A stretch of DNA of 64,000 bases from Pseudomonadota bacterium (GCA_029558905.1 JAKQCX010000030.1:1-64000), one strand, 5' to 3'. Shown: positions 16,966-26,471, numbered from the stretch's first letter. A program made the numbers and translations. Notes: a model not told the origin generated them from the letters alone.

Positions 16966-17919
16966 TCAAAGGCCCGCGGCCTGCAGGTCCGCGTGGTAGC
17001 TGGAGCGCACCATGGGGCCGCTGGCCACGTGCCGGAAACCCAGGGCGTGGGCGGCCTCCGCCCACGCGTCGAACTGGGCCGGCGTGACGAAGCGCTCCAC
17101 CGGCAGATGCGCCATCGAGGGTTGCAGGTATTGGCCGATGGTGAGCATGTCCACCTGGTGGGCACGCAGGTCCGCCAGCACGGCGTGCACTTCCGCGTCC
17201 GTTTCCCCCAAGCCCAGCATGATGCCGGATTTGGTGGGCACCCCGGGTACCCGGGTCTTGAAGGCACGCAACAACTCCAGGGAATGGGCATAGTCGGCAC
17301 CCGGGCGGCAGGCCTTGTATAGCCGGGGTACGGTTTCCAGGTTGTGGTTCATGACGTCCGGTGGCTGGGTCGCCAGGCTGTCCAGGGCGGTGCGCATGCG
17401 GCCACGAAAGTCCGGGGTGAGGATTTCGATGCGTGTGTCGGCATTGGCCTCGCGCACGGCGCGGACGCAGGCGGCGAAATGGGCCGCGCCGCCGTCCTTC
17501 AGGTCATCGCGGTCCACACTGGTGATGACCACGTAGCGCAGGCGCATGGCCGCCACGGTCCGGGCCAGATGGTGGGGTTCTTCCGGGTCTGGGGGCAGGG
17601 GCCTGCCGTGACCCACGTCGCAGAAGGGGCAACGCCGGGTGCACAGGTCCCCCAGGATCATGAAGGTGGCGGTGCCACGGTGAAAGCATTCCCCCAGATT
17701 GGGGCAGGCGGCCTCTTCGCATACGGTGTGCAGTCCGGCTTCCCGCAACAGGCCCTTGAGCCGTGCCACCTGGGGGCCGGCCGGGACTCTGGTCCGGATC
17801 CACGGGGGCAGACGTTGGCGCGGCCTGGCCTCCACCTTGATGGGGATGCGTGCCACCTTGGCGGCACCCTTGTGCAGTTTGGGATCGGCCATATACAGTC
17901 CGGAGCGAGGATGCATCAT
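16966..17919 (-). CDS. lipA: Lipoyl synthase LipA
   Basis: A 317-residue radical-SAM enzyme that inserts two sulfurs into octanoyl groups on lipoyl domains. Both iron-sulfur clusters are complete: the auxiliary cluster cysteines at 67, 72 and 78 ([12 protein letters not shown]) and the radical-SAM CxxxCxxC at 93, 97 and 100 (CTRRCPFC). The family C-terminal RSSYHA is present. The start at 17919 has GGGGAT upstream; an ATG at 17892 could also serve. It is divergent from the CobW-like gene, with only 41 bases between the two starts. No lipB lies nearby. Confidence 0.96.
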   Translation of the reverse strand: MMHPRSGLYMADPKLHKGAAKVARIPIKVEARPRQRLPPWIRTRVPAGPQVARLKGLLREAGLHTVCEEAACPNLGECFHRGTATFMILGDLCTRRCPFCDVGHGRPLPPDPEEPHHLARTVAAMRLRYVVITSVDRDDLKDGGAAHFAACVRAVREANADTRIEILTPDFRGRMRTALDSLATQPPDVMNHNLETVPRLYKACRPGADYAHSLELLRAFKTRVPGVPTKSGIMLGLGETDAEVHAVLADLRAHQVDMLTIGQYLQPSMAHLPVERFVTPAQFDAWAEAAHALGFRHVASGPMVRSSYHADLQAAGL

Positions 17920-17960
17920 TCTATCCCCGCCCCACCGGCACGCGGGGCGGCAAGCTGCCC

Positions 17961-19016
17961 ATGACCGCCCACGCCCCGCTCCCCGTCACCCTGCTCACGG
18001 GTTTTCTCGGCAGCGGCAAGACCACCCTGCTCAACCGATTGCTGGGCCACGCACCCCTGACGGCGGTGGTGATGAACGAATTCGGCGAGGTCGGCCTGGA
18101 CCATCGGCTTCTGGAAGGGGGCAAGGGTCCTCTGGCCCTGCTGACTGGGGGCTGTGTGTGCTGCCAGGTGTCCGGCGCCCTGGCTCCGACCCTGAAGAAC
18201 CTGGCCCTGGGGCGGGCCGACGGCAAGTTGCCACCCTTCGAGCGGGTCGTCATCGAGACCACGGGCATCGCCGACCCGGCTCCTATCCTGGATACCCTGC
18301 TGAATGAGCGCTGGATCGCCACCCGCTTTCGTATGGATGGCGTGGTCAGCACGGTTGATGCAGTGCTGGGCATGCTGCAACTGGACGGTTACCCGGAAGC
18401 CATGCGCCAGGTGGCGGTGGCGGATCGGCTGGTGCTCACCAAGACCGATCTGGCGCAGCCCGGCCAGGTGACGGATCTGGTAGCCCGGCTGCGAACCCTG
18501 AACCCCGCCGCCCCCCGGCTGGAGGCACGATGGGGTGCAGTGGATTTCACCCAGCTGCTGGATCTGGACCCGTTCGGCCCCGCGCGCAAGCAGGCGGACG
18601 TGGCACGCTGGCTGGCCCGGGAGCGCTACATGCCCGTGGCACGCGGCACCCTGCCGGCTGGTCGGACCGGGGCCCGCCACGCGCCAGGGGCCGACAGCCC
18701 CATCCGCGGCTTCAGCCTTGATTTTGCCGAGCCCCTGGAATGGGAGCGGCTGAGCGCCGCCCTGGAGATGCTGTCCGCCTTCCGGCCCGGACAGCTCCTG
18801 CGCATGAAGGCCATCGTTCACGTCCGCGACCGGGAGCGGCCCGTGGTGTTGCAGGCCGTGCAACATGTGCGCTACCCACCGGTGGAGCTGGAGGACTGGC
18901 CCCAGGGCGAAGGTGGAGCGGACCGGCACAGCCGCTTTGTATTCATCACCGATGGTCTGGAAGAGGCCTTCGTGCGCAAGCTGCTGGGGGACTTCACGGA
19001 CAGGATGGGTGTTTAG
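17961..19016 (+). CDS. CobW/COG0523 family GTP-binding metallochaperone
   Basis: A 351-residue G3E GTPase. The P-loop GFLGSGKT is at residues 14-21, the switch region NEFGEVGLD follows, and the metal-binding CxCC motif is C65-V-C-C68 (GGCVCCQ). The TKTDL specificity motif is present, and a CobW C-terminal domain covers the last 100 residues. The family delivers zinc or other metals to client proteins; the substrate metal is not decided by sequence. The ATG at 17961 is chosen because homology starts there. It faces lipA across a short divergent promoter region. Confidence 0.9.
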   Translation: MTAHAPLPVTLLTGFLGSGKTTLLNRLLGHAPLTAVVMNEFGEVGLDHRLLEGGKGPLALLTGGCVCCQVSGALAPTLKNLALGRADGKLPPFERVVIETTGIADPAPILDTLLNERWIATRFRMDGVVSTVDAVLGMLQLDGYPEAMRQVAVADRLVLTKTDLAQPGQVTDLVARLRTLNPAAPRLEARWGAVDFTQLLDLDPFGPARKQADVARWLARERYMPVARGTLPAGRTGARHAPGADSPIRGFSLDFAEPLEWERLSAALEMLSAFRPGQLLRMKAIVHVRDRERPVVLQAVQHVRYPPVELEDWPQGEGGADRHSRFVFITDGLEEAFVRKLLGDFTDRMGV

Positions 19017-19087
19017 TGACGGGGGACGGTGTTTGATGCCACCATTCGCCGCCAGTCACTCATCCGCGCGACGAGCCACCCGCCCGC

Positions 19088-19942
19088 ATGAAATTCACCC
19101 CCGCTTCCTTCCGCGCCTGGCAGACCAAGCGCATCACCCTGCTGGGCATGTCCGGTGTGGGCAAGACCTACATCTCCAGCCTGCTGCGCCGGCACGACTG
19201 GTTTCACTACTCCGGCGACTACCGCATCGGCACCCGCTATCTGGACGAACCCATCCTGGACCTCATCAAGCAGCAGGCCATGCAGGTACCGTTCCTGAAG
19301 GAATTGTTGCGCAACGACTGGATCAACATCCGCAACAACATCAAGATCCAGGAGCTGGGTCCCGTACTGGCCTTCGTGGGCAAGCTGGGCAACCCCGACC
19401 ATGCCGGTCTGTCCATGCCGGAGTTCAGCCGCCGCCAGGCCCTGTACCGCCAGGCGGAGATCGCCGCCATGCACGACGTGCCCGGGTTCATCCGCAAGGC
19501 CCAGGAGATCTACGGGTACGAGCATTTCATCAACGACGTGGGCGGCAGTCTTTGCGAGTTGGAGGACGATTCCGTCATCGATCTGCTGGCCGAGCACACC
19601 CTCATTCTCTACATTCAGGTCACCAGCCGTGAGGAGGAGGACATCCTCATCCGCAGGGCGCAGAGCGACCCCAAGCCCCTGTATTACCGTCCCGCCTTCC
19701 TGGCGCGCCAGCTGCCTCTCTACATGACGGAGAAGGGCCTGGAGTTCGTGGCCCAGATCGAACCCAACGATTTCACACGCTGGGTATTTCCGCGCCTGTT
19801 CCATTCCCGGGTGCCGCGCTACGAGGCCATCGCCGGGCCACACGGTTATACCGTCACCTCGCAGGAAGTGGCCCGGGTGAAGAGCGAGGCGGATTTCCTG
19901 ACCCTGGTGGAGACCGCCGTGGCGAGAAAGCAGGAGTCCTGA
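19088..19942 (+). CDS. P-loop NTPase/kinase-like protein paired with metA
   Basis: A 284-residue soluble protein. The Walker A motif GMSGVGKTY is at residues 20-28 and is followed by a segment (WFHYSGDYRIGTRYLDE) reminiscent of small-molecule kinases of the shikimate/adenylate-kinase type. The middle holds an acidic strand (INDVGGSLCELED) that may be a Walker B region. The gene ends one base before the metA homologue, so the two are probably cotranslated and act in the same pathway. The function is unknown; a phosphotransfer or ATP-dependent regulatory role is inference. Confidence 0.8.
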   Translation: MKFTPASFRAWQTKRITLLGMSGVGKTYISSLLRRHDWFHYSGDYRIGTRYLDEPILDLIKQQAMQVPFLKELLRNDWINIRNNIKIQELGPVLAFVGKLGNPDHAGLSMPEFSRRQALYRQAEIAAMHDVPGFIRKAQEIYGYEHFINDVGGSLCELEDDSVIDLLAEHTLILYIQVTSREEEDILIRRAQSDPKPLYYRPAFLARQLPLYMTEKGLEFVAQIEPNDFTRWVFPRLFHSRVPRYEAIAGPHGYTVTSQEVARVKSEADFLTLVETAVARKQES

Positions 19943-19943
19943 C

Positions 19944-21020
19944 ATGCCCTTGGTTGCGCACAGCGATCTGCCCACCCTGCAGCGCCTGAAGGCGGCGGGT
20001 ACCACCGTGGTCCTGCCCGAGGACCGGGCCGCCGATCAGTACATCCGCGAACTGCACATCGGCCTGCTGAACATGATGCCGGACGCCGCCCTGGAAGCCA
20101 CGGAACGCCAGTTCTTCCGCCTCGTCGGCGAGAGCAACCCCATCGCCCAGTTCTATGTGCATCCTTTCACCCTGGATGCCATTCCGCGTGGCGGGAAGGC
20201 GGCGGCCCACATCGCCAGATATTACGAGCCCTTCGAGCGGATCCGCGCGGAGGGCCTGGATGCCCTCATCATCACCGGCGCCAACGTCACCGGCGAGGAC
20301 CTCTCCAGGGAGCCTTTCTGGGGGCCCTTGGGCGAGGTGATCACATGGGCCTGGGACAACGTCACCACCACCCTGCTGTCCTGTCTGGCCAGCCATGCCG
20401 TGCTCCATTTTCGTTACGGTCAGCCACGCGTCATGCAGCCGGCAAAGCGCTGGGGCGTGTTCACCCACCGGGTGGTGGACAAGCGCCACCCCCTGGTGGC
20501 GGACGTGAATACCCGTTTCGACGTCCCCCATTCGCGCTGGAACGACGTCTCCCGCGCCCAGTTCGAGGCCGCCGGTCTGCGCGTGCTGGTGGAAAGCGCG
20601 GAAGTGGGGGTGCATCTGGCCACCAGCGCCGATGGCCTGCGCCTGGTGTTCTTTCAGGGGCACCCGGAGTACGACACCATCTCGCTGTTGAAGGAATTCA
20701 AGCGGGACGCCCTGCTCTTCACACAAGGTAAGCTGCCGTCCTTCCCGCCCTTTCCTGCCAACTATGTGCCGCCCCTGGAACAGGCCATCCTGCTGGAATG
20801 GCGGGATCGGCTCGCGGAAGCGGCCAGTCAGGGCAGGCCCTACCCGGATTTTCCCGAGGCCCTGGTGTCCCGGCATCTGGACAACACCTGGCACGACACC
20901 GCAGAGGCGGTGGTGGGCAACTGGATGGGCTGTATGTATCAGGTCACGCATCGGGACCGGCGCAGGCCCTTCATGGAGGGCATCGACCCGGAGGATCCGC
21001 TGGGCCTGTACACGGTTTGA
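19944..21020 (+). CDS. metA: MetA-family homoserine O-acyltransferase
   Basis: A 358-residue acyltransferase of the MetA (HTS) family, which activates homoserine for methionine synthesis. The N-terminal IGLLNMMPDAALEATERQF block, the catalytic cysteine (Cys147 in LLSCLASHAV) and the His and Glu of FFQGHPEYD are visible. At the position that separates acetyl (Glu) from succinyl (Gly) users the chain reads TGANVTGE, giving Thr116 by my alignment, so the acyl donor is uncertain. The protein is longer than E. coli MetA by about 50 residues. It follows the P-loop gene by one base. Confidence 0.85.
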   Translation: MPLVAHSDLPTLQRLKAAGTTVVLPEDRAADQYIRELHIGLLNMMPDAALEATERQFFRLVGESNPIAQFYVHPFTLDAIPRGGKAAAHIARYYEPFERIRAEGLDALIITGANVTGEDLSREPFWGPLGEVITWAWDNVTTTLLSCLASHAVLHFRYGQPRVMQPAKRWGVFTHRVVDKRHPLVADVNTRFDVPHSRWNDVSRAQFEAAGLRVLVESAEVGVHLATSADGLRLVFFQGHPEYDTISLLKEFKRDALLFTQGKLPSFPPFPANYVPPLEQAILLEWRDRLAEAASQGRPYPDFPEALVSRHLDNTWHDTAEAVVGNWMGCMYQVTHRDRRRPFMEGIDPEDPLGLYTV

Positions 21021-21043
21021 TCGCGCCTTGAACATGGCATAAT
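21016..21043 (+). promoter_or_regulatory. Candidate promoter of the dksA-like gene
   Basis: TTTGAT (21016-21021) and CATAAT (21038-21043) are 16 bases apart, with TGG just before the -10 box. They start inside the last codons of metA and lie 48 bases before the GTG start of the DksA-like gene. Confidence 0.4.
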
Positions 21044-21091
21044 CCTTCGAAGTTTTTCACGCGCAGGCATCGTTCTGACAGAGGAGGCGAC

Positions 21092-21865
21092 GTGGCTACC
21101 GCAACCAAGAAACCGACAGGCAAGACCCTGCAATCTTCCACCAAGACTGCCTCCAAGACCCCGGCCGCGCCCGCCAAGGCGGCCGCCCCCAAGCGTGCGG
21201 TAAAGACGCAGGTCACGGCTCCGGCCGAGGACTCCAGGAAGCCGGCGGCCAGGGCGGCCGCCAGCCCCGCCGCGCATCGCGATACCCCGGCTGCGACAAG
21301 ACCGGGCGCAGCCGGGAAGCCGGCAGCCCGGGCCACCTCCGACAGACCCAAGGCGGACACACCCGCTGCCGGGCAGGCCGTCGAGCAGATCATGCAGGGA
21401 GCCAGCCCCGGCAAGCCCGGCAAGAAGCCTGCGGCCAAGCCTGCCGCGGCCGTCGGCGCCCCGTTTTCCGAAACTCAGCTGCTGGCCATGCACGAGGACG
21501 ACTACATGAACGACGTTCAGCTCGCCTTCTTCAGGGACAAGCTGTTGCGCATGCGCGAGGAAATCCTGGAGAACGCGCGCGAGACCGGCGAGCATCTGAA
21601 GGAGAATGAGGTCTTCGCCGACCCCAACGACCGCGCCACGGTGGAAGAGGAAAACATGCTGGAGCAGCGGGTACGTGACCGGGAACGCAAGCTGCTGAAG
21701 AAGATCAACGCCTCTTTGCAGCGCATCGAGGACGGTTCCTACGGCTACTGCCTGGAGACCGGCGAGCCCATAGGCCTGCCTCGCCTGCTGGCGCGGCCCA
21801 CCGCCGAACTGTCCATCGAGGCACAGGAAAAACACGAACGTCTGGAAAGGCTGTACGCCGACTGA
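21092..21865 (+). CDS. dksA: DksA-family regulator with a basic N-terminal tail
   Basis: A 257-residue protein starting at GTG after GAGGAGG. The last 130 residues are DksA: the coiled coil (YMNDVQLAFFRDKLLRMREE) with an acidic D-x-x-D/A tip region (FADPNDRAT) and the globular GEPIGLPRLLARPTAEL segment. The usual four zinc cysteines are reduced to one (C-x-x-T, then S-x-x-A), as in zinc-independent DksA forms. The first 120 residues are Ala/Lys/Pro-rich, like histone H1, and are not part of ordinary DksA. Predicted to bind RNA polymerase and modulate the stringent response. It is a single-gene unit with promoter and terminator. Confidence 0.88.
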   Translation: MATATKKPTGKTLQSSTKTASKTPAAPAKAAAPKRAVKTQVTAPAEDSRKPAARAAASPAAHRDTPAATRPGAAGKPAARATSDRPKADTPAAGQAVEQIMQGASPGKPGKKPAAKPAAAVGAPFSETQLLAMHEDDYMNDVQLAFFRDKLLRMREEILENARETGEHLKENEVFADPNDRATVEEENMLEQRVRDRERKLLKKINASLQRIEDGSYGYCLETGEPIGLPRLLARPTAELSIEAQEKHERLERLYAD

Positions 21866-21883
21866 GCGGCCACGATACCCGGC

Positions 21884-21913
21884 AACGGCCGCGCCAGGCG
21901 GCCGTTTTGTTTT
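21884..21913 (+). terminator. Rho-independent terminator of the dksA-like gene
   Basis: AACGGCCGC and GCGGCCGTT form a nine-pair stem with a five-base loop, followed by TTGTTTT. It lies 18 bases after the stop codon. Confidence 0.88.
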
Positions 21914-21960
21914 ACGGCGCCCGCACGGATAATGGTACAAAATCTATATGGGGAGCCGGG

Positions 21961-23871
21961 ATGATCGAAGTTGCCAAGGCGCGGTTTGCCTCGCTGAAGG
22001 CCGGCGGCATGCTGCCGTCGCCCCAGGGCGTGGCCCTGGCCGTGCTGGAGCTTACCCAACGGCATGATGCCAGCATCCAGGACCTGACCCTTCTGGTGCA
22101 GACCGATCCGGCCATGGCGGCCCGCATCCTGCGCTATGCCAACGCGGTGCATGGCGGCAGCCTGCGGCATATCGCTTCCCTGACGCATGCCATCGTGTTC
22201 TTGGGTCTGTTCCGGGTGCGCCAGATCGCCCTGGGGTTTTCCCTGGTGGACCACTATCGCAGCGGGGCCTGCGAGGCCTTCGATTATCTTGGTTACTGGA
22301 CGGCCTCCCTGGCGGCGGGCATCACGGCTCAGCAGGTGGCCACCCAGGCCCAGTGCCCGCCGGACGAGAGCTTCACCTGCGGCCTACTCTCGGGTATTGG
22401 CCGTTTGGCCCTGGCCACGGTATTTCCGGCGGAATACGGCGTCCTGCTGCAGGGCCACCTGAGCAGCCTGGAGCTGCGTCAGGCCGAAACTTCCAGCTTC
22501 GGCCTGGATCATGCCGCCCTGTCGGCGGAATTGCTGGAGGATTGGGGTCTGCCCGAGATCTTCTGCCAGGCGGTGCGTTACCACGAAATACCCGGTGAGT
22601 CCCCCTTCCCGCCGGGTTCCCGTACCCAGGCCCTCACCAATGCCCTGCATTTCTCCGCCAAGGTGGGACAGTTGCTGAATCTGGATGACGTGCAGCGCTG
22701 GGAACGCCTGCCCTCCCTCTACCACGCCGCCGCCCAGCTGGGTCTGGAGGATACGGACGTGCCCCCTCTGGTGGAAGGCGTGGTGCGGCAGTGGCAGGAC
22801 TGGGGCCGGGAGCTGCGTCTGCCCACGCGGGAGTTCAGCGACATCCACAGCCTGCTCAGCGCGCCTCCCCCGCCTGGCGAGGAGGGCGGCCAGACGGGCC
22901 TGATGATGATGCCCATGCGCCTGACCCTCCTCGTGCCCAGCCCCGAGCACCTGAGGCGACTGGCGGACGCCCTGGACGCCATGGGTCTGGCGCTGGATCT
23001 GGCCACGGACAAGACGACGGCCCTGCGGCTGCTGCAGCAGAACCAGACCGACGTCATGCTGGTGGAACTGCCGGACTGCGGTGACGCGGCCATCCGCACC
23101 CTGTATGAACTGCGCGCCACGGAGGCCGGACGCCAGGCCTATTGCATCGTCCTCATCCCGCCGCAGGCGGAGACCCAGGTGGCCAAGCTCATGCTGGCCG
23201 GGGCAGCCGATTACCTGCTGTCGAATTACAGCGAGGCCGCCCTGCTGGCCCGCCTCTATGCCGCCCAGCGGGTGGTGTCCCTGCAGGGCGCGGTACGCTC
23301 CGAACGCGAAACGGCGATCCGCTCTTCCGGCGAGTGGGCGCGCAACAACCGCCGTCTGTTGCGTGAGGCTCTCACCGATCCCCTCACACGCCTGCACAAC
23401 CGGCGCTATGGGCTGGACCGCCTGCGGCACGAATGGTCGTTCGCCCGGCACAGTCATGCCTCCCTGTCCTGCATCCTGCTGGACATCGATCATTTCAAGC
23501 GCATCAACGATGAGCGCGGTCACGCGGCGGGGGATCTGGTGCTGGCCCAGGTGGCCCGCCTGGTGGAAAGCAGCTGTCGCAAGAATGACGTGGTGTTCCG
23601 CTACGGCGGCGAGGAGTTCTGCATCGTCAGCCCCGGCACGTCGCTGCGTGAGGCCCTGCGCCTGGCGCAGCGTATCGGCGCGGCCGTGCGCCAGGAGGCC
23701 TTCGGCCCGCCACAGGCGCCTTTCCGGGTCACCCTCAGCGCCGGTGTGGCCACCCTGGGGACAGACACCGAGGATGCGGAGTCCCTGCTCGCCCAGGCGG
23801 ACCGGGCCCTGTATGCCGCCAAGACGGCGGGTCGCGATCGGGTCATGGCGGCCCGGGGCGAGCACCCTTGA
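21961..23871 (+). CDS. HDOD - pseudo-receiver - GGDEF diguanylate cyclase
   Basis: A 636-residue cytoplasmic signalling protein. Residues 1-270 are an HDOD domain (MLPSPQGVALAVLELTQ, then SLTHAIVFLGLFRVRQI). Residues 310-440 look like a receiver, but the acidic pocket is missing (LTLLVPSPEHL, VELPDCGD), so phosphorylation is unlikely. The last 170 residues are GGDEF with an intact active site GGEEF and a product-inhibition RxxD (RKND) five residues before it, so it should make cyclic-di-GMP. The ATG at 21961 is preceded by GGGAG. Its stop overlaps the TTG start of the next gene, tying it to a periplasmic redox protein. Confidence 0.9.
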   Translation: MIEVAKARFASLKAGGMLPSPQGVALAVLELTQRHDASIQDLTLLVQTDPAMAARILRYANAVHGGSLRHIASLTHAIVFLGLFRVRQIALGFSLVDHYRSGACEAFDYLGYWTASLAAGITAQQVATQAQCPPDESFTCGLLSGIGRLALATVFPAEYGVLLQGHLSSLELRQAETSSFGLDHAALSAELLEDWGLPEIFCQAVRYHEIPGESPFPPGSRTQALTNALHFSAKVGQLLNLDDVQRWERLPSLYHAAAQLGLEDTDVPPLVEGVVRQWQDWGRELRLPTREFSDIHSLLSAPPPPGEEGGQTGLMMMPMRLTLLVPSPEHLRRLADALDAMGLALDLATDKTTALRLLQQNQTDVMLVELPDCGDAAIRTLYELRATEAGRQAYCIVLIPPQAETQVAKLMLAGAADYLLSNYSEAALLARLYAAQRVVSLQGAVRSERETAIRSSGEWARNNRRLLREALTDPLTRLHNRRYGLDRLRHEWSFARHSHASLSCILLDIDHFKRINDERGHAAGDLVLAQVARLVESSCRKNDVVFRYGGEEFCIVSPGTSLREALRLAQRIGAAVRQEAFGPPQAPFRVTLSAGVATLGTDTEDAESLLAQADRALYAAKTAGRDRVMAARGEHP

Positions 23872-25196
23872 AACGCGTGTCCGGCATTTTGCTGATCCCG
23901 TTCGGGGCAATACGGCGGATCGGCCTTCTGGGGTTGCTCCTCCTGATCGGTGCCTTGCCGCTGTCAATCCCTGCGCAGGCCCAGGTACCCTATGCCTGGG
24001 TGGAGGCCGATGCGGCCGGTCAGCCGCGGATACACCTCTATTTCTTCTGGTCCATGCGCTGCCCCCACTGTCTGGAGGCGCGGCCCTTCGTCGAGGACCT
24101 GCCGCGCCAATATCCCTGGCTCAGGGTGCATGCCATGGAGATCAGCGCCTCGCGGGAGCATGTACGGCGATACGTGGACATGGCGGCGGCTCTGGGGCAG
24201 GAGGCCAGCTCCGTGCCGGCCTTCCTGTATTGTGGCCAGATGCGCACGGGCTGGGGCGGGGCAGACACCACCGGCGTGGATCTGCTGGCGGATCTGACGT
24301 CCTGCCGGGATCAGGCCGCCCGCGGCGAGGCCCTTGCGAGCGCGCCGCAGACCCTGCGTCTGCGCGTGCCCGTGCTGGGGGAGCTGGATACCTCGCGTCT
24401 GTCCCTGCCCGTGCTCACCGTGCTCATCGCCGGCATGGATGCCTTCAACCCCTGTGCCTTTTTCGTGCTGCTGTTCCTGCTTTCCCTGCTGGCGCACCAG
24501 CAGGACGGACGGCGCATGTTGGTGATCGGCGGGGTCTTCGTGCTGTTCTCCGGTCTCATGTATTTCGCCTTCATGGCGGCCTGGCTGGGCCTGTTCCGGG
24601 TCATGGGTAGCTTGCCCTGGGTCACGGCCGGGGCCGGCGTGCTGGCGATCCTCATGGGGGCCATCCACATCAAGGATTTCTTTGTCCTGCACAGGGGCGT
24701 GAGCCTGTCCATCTCCGCGTCCCGCAAGGCGGACATCTTCCGGCGCGGCCGCGCCATCCTGGCCGCCGGCAGCTTCCCCGCCATGCTGGCGGCCACGGTC
24801 CTGCTGGCCATCGCGGCCAACTTCTACGAGCTGCTGTGTACCGCCGGCTTTCCCATGATCTACACCCGCCTGCTCACCCTACATGAACCCAGCGGTGCAC
24901 GGCACCTGCTCTATCTGGCCGCCTACAACGTGATCTACGTCCTGCCCCTGCTGACCATCGTCCTGGCCTTCGTCGGCACCCTGGGCAGCCGCAAGCTCAG
25001 CGAGCGGGAAGGCCGCCTGCTGAAGCTGCTGTCCGGTCTGATGATGCTGGGCCTGGGGCTGCTGCTGTTGCTTGCGCCGGAGTGGCTCGATGATCTGACC
25101 GTGGCCCTGGGCCTCATGGCCGGGGCCGTGGGCCTGACCTGGCTGGCCGCCCGCCTCACGCGGCAGGACGGCCAGGGCCGAGGCCGCATCGAATGA
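23868..25196 (+). CDS. Thioredoxin-CcdA fusion (DsbD-like membrane thiol reductase)
   Basis: A 442-residue membrane protein starting at TTG (TTGA overlap with the previous stop). A signal anchor (LGLLLLIGALPLSIPAQAQ) leads to a periplasmic thioredoxin fold with C-P-H-C at 65-68. From about residue 178 come six or so membrane helices with a CcdA/DsbD-type cysteine pair, Cys196 (DAFNPCAFF) and Cys324 (YELLCTAGFP). It would pass electrons from cytoplasmic thioredoxin to the periplasm. The domain order is the reverse of DsbD, which ends with its thioredoxin domain. A GTG at 23877 is an alternative start. No downstream partner; the next gene is on the other strand. Confidence 0.82.
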   Translation: MKRVSGILLIPFGAIRRIGLLGLLLLIGALPLSIPAQAQVPYAWVEADAAGQPRIHLYFFWSMRCPHCLEARPFVEDLPRQYPWLRVHAMEISASREHVRRYVDMAAALGQEASSVPAFLYCGQMRTGWGGADTTGVDLLADLTSCRDQAARGEALASAPQTLRLRVPVLGELDTSRLSLPVLTVLIAGMDAFNPCAFFVLLFLLSLLAHQQDGRRMLVIGGVFVLFSGLMYFAFMAAWLGLFRVMGSLPWVTAGAGVLAILMGAIHIKDFFVLHRGVSLSISASRKADIFRRGRAILAAGSFPAMLAATVLLAIAANFYELLCTAGFPMIYTRLLTLHEPSGARHLLYLAAYNVIYVLPLLTIVLAFVGTLGSRKLSEREGRLLKLLSGLMMLGLGLLLLLAPEWLDDLTVALGLMAGAVGLTWLAARLTRQDGQGRGRIE

Positions 25197-25301
25197 AGGG
25201 CGTCATGTCCGCGCGGGCCGGAGCCCGGAAGCCGCGGTTTCTCCCCCATGGGTGTCCCTGGACTCCGGTGCCGGGGTAACGAGGAAGGCGTGGGGCCTGG
25301 C

Positions 25302-26435
25302 TCAGACGATGGCCAGGCCCTTGTTGTCGTCCAGCTCCTTGATGCCCTGCTGGCGCGCCAGATCCTTGAGCTGCAGACGCAACTCGTTTTGCGAGTCGGC
25401 ATAGCGCAGGGCCACATCCGGCTCCACCAGACCCGCCGCCACCAGGTCGAACAGGGCCTGGTCGAAGGTGCACATGCCCAGGTCCCGGGAGCGGGCCATG
25501 ATGGGCTTGATCTCGTGCACCGCGCCCTTGTGGATGAGGTCTGAAATCAGGGGGCTGGCCAGCATGATCTCGATGGCCGGCACGCGCCCGCCCCCCAGCT
25601 TGGGGATGAGGCGCTGGGAGATCAGGCCCTTCATGTTCAGGGACAGGTCCATGAGGAGCTGGGCGCGACGCTCGATGGGGAAGAAGTTGATGATGCGGTC
25701 CAGGGCCTGGTTGGCGTTGTTGGCGTGCAGGGTGGCGAGGCAGAGGTGGCCGGTCTCGGCGAAGGCGATGGCGTAATCCATGGTGTCCATGTCGCGGATC
25801 TCGCCGATGAGGATCACGTCGGGGGCCTGGCGCAGGGTATTCTTCAAGGCCGAGAACCAGCTGTCCGTGTCGATGCCCACCTCGCGTTGCATCACCAGGC
25901 ACCGCTTGTGGGGATGCACGAACTCGATGGGGTCCTCGATGGTGATGATGTGGCCCTTGGAGTTCTCGTTACGGTGGTTGAGCATGGCCGCCAGACTGGT
26001 GGACTTGCCCGAGCCCGTGGCGCCCACCATGAGCACCAGGCCACGCTTTTCCATCATCAGGGTCTTGAGGGAGGGGGGCAGGCCCAGGCTGTCCATGGTG
26101 GGCACCTCGGTGACGATATGCCGTGCCACCAGGCCGACCGAGCCCCGCTGCACGAAACAGTTCACGCGGAAACGCCCCACGCCGTCCAGGCTCAGGGCGA
26201 AATTGCATTCATTGCTGCCTTCAAACTCTGCCCACTGCTTGTCGTTCATCACCGAACGCAGGATCTCCACGGCCTGCTCACGGGTGATGGCCTTGGTGTT
26301 GAACAGGGTCAGCTCGCCATGCAGCTTCAGCCCGGGTGGCGCGCCCACGGTGATGAAGAGGTCCGAGGCACCCTGCTCCAGCATGGCCTTGAGCAGTTCC
26401 ACCACATACTTGAAATAGGGGCTGTCGGCGCGCAC
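25302..26435 (-). CDS. pilU: Twitching motility retraction ATPase PilU
   Basis: A 377-residue PilT-family hexameric ATPase that helps retract type IV pili. Walker A is GATGSGKST, the Asp box IITIEDPIEF and Walker B ILIGEIRD, with the His box LATLHANNA. The N-terminal LLKAMLEQGASDLFIT and the extended C-terminal tail fit PilU rather than PilT, which is not present in the window. It begins with GTG after GAGGAGG. It lies 36 bases after pyrC and may be carried by the same transcript. Confidence 0.92.
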   Translation of the reverse strand: MRADSPYFKYVVELLKAMLEQGASDLFITVGAPPGLKLHGELTLFNTKAITREQAVEILRSVMNDKQWAEFEGSNECNFALSLDGVGRFRVNCFVQRGSVGLVARHIVTEVPTMDSLGLPPSLKTLMMEKRGLVLMVGATGSGKSTSLAAMLNHRNENSKGHIITIEDPIEFVHPHKRCLVMQREVGIDTDSWFSALKNTLRQAPDVILIGEIRDMDTMDYAIAFAETGHLCLATLHANNANQALDRIINFFPIERRAQLLMDLSLNMKGLISQRLIPKLGGGRVPAIEIMLASPLISDLIHKGAVHEIKPIMARSRDLGMCTFDQALFDLVAAGLVEPDVALRYADSQNELRLQLKDLARQQGIKELDDNKGLAIV

Positions 26436-26471
26436 GGTTTCCTCCTCGCTATGGGTTCACGACGTCATGTT

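Noticed and set aside
14890-17322. An 810-residue plus-strand frame opposite the repeat protein and lipA
   Set aside because: It crosses a clear terminator and two genes on the other strand, and its Gly/His-rich product reflects antisense of Ala-rich coding.
25293-25320. Nine-pair hairpin at the end of pilU
   Set aside because: The stem is perfect but the stop codon lies in its loop and no T-run follows on either strand, so it is not called a terminator.
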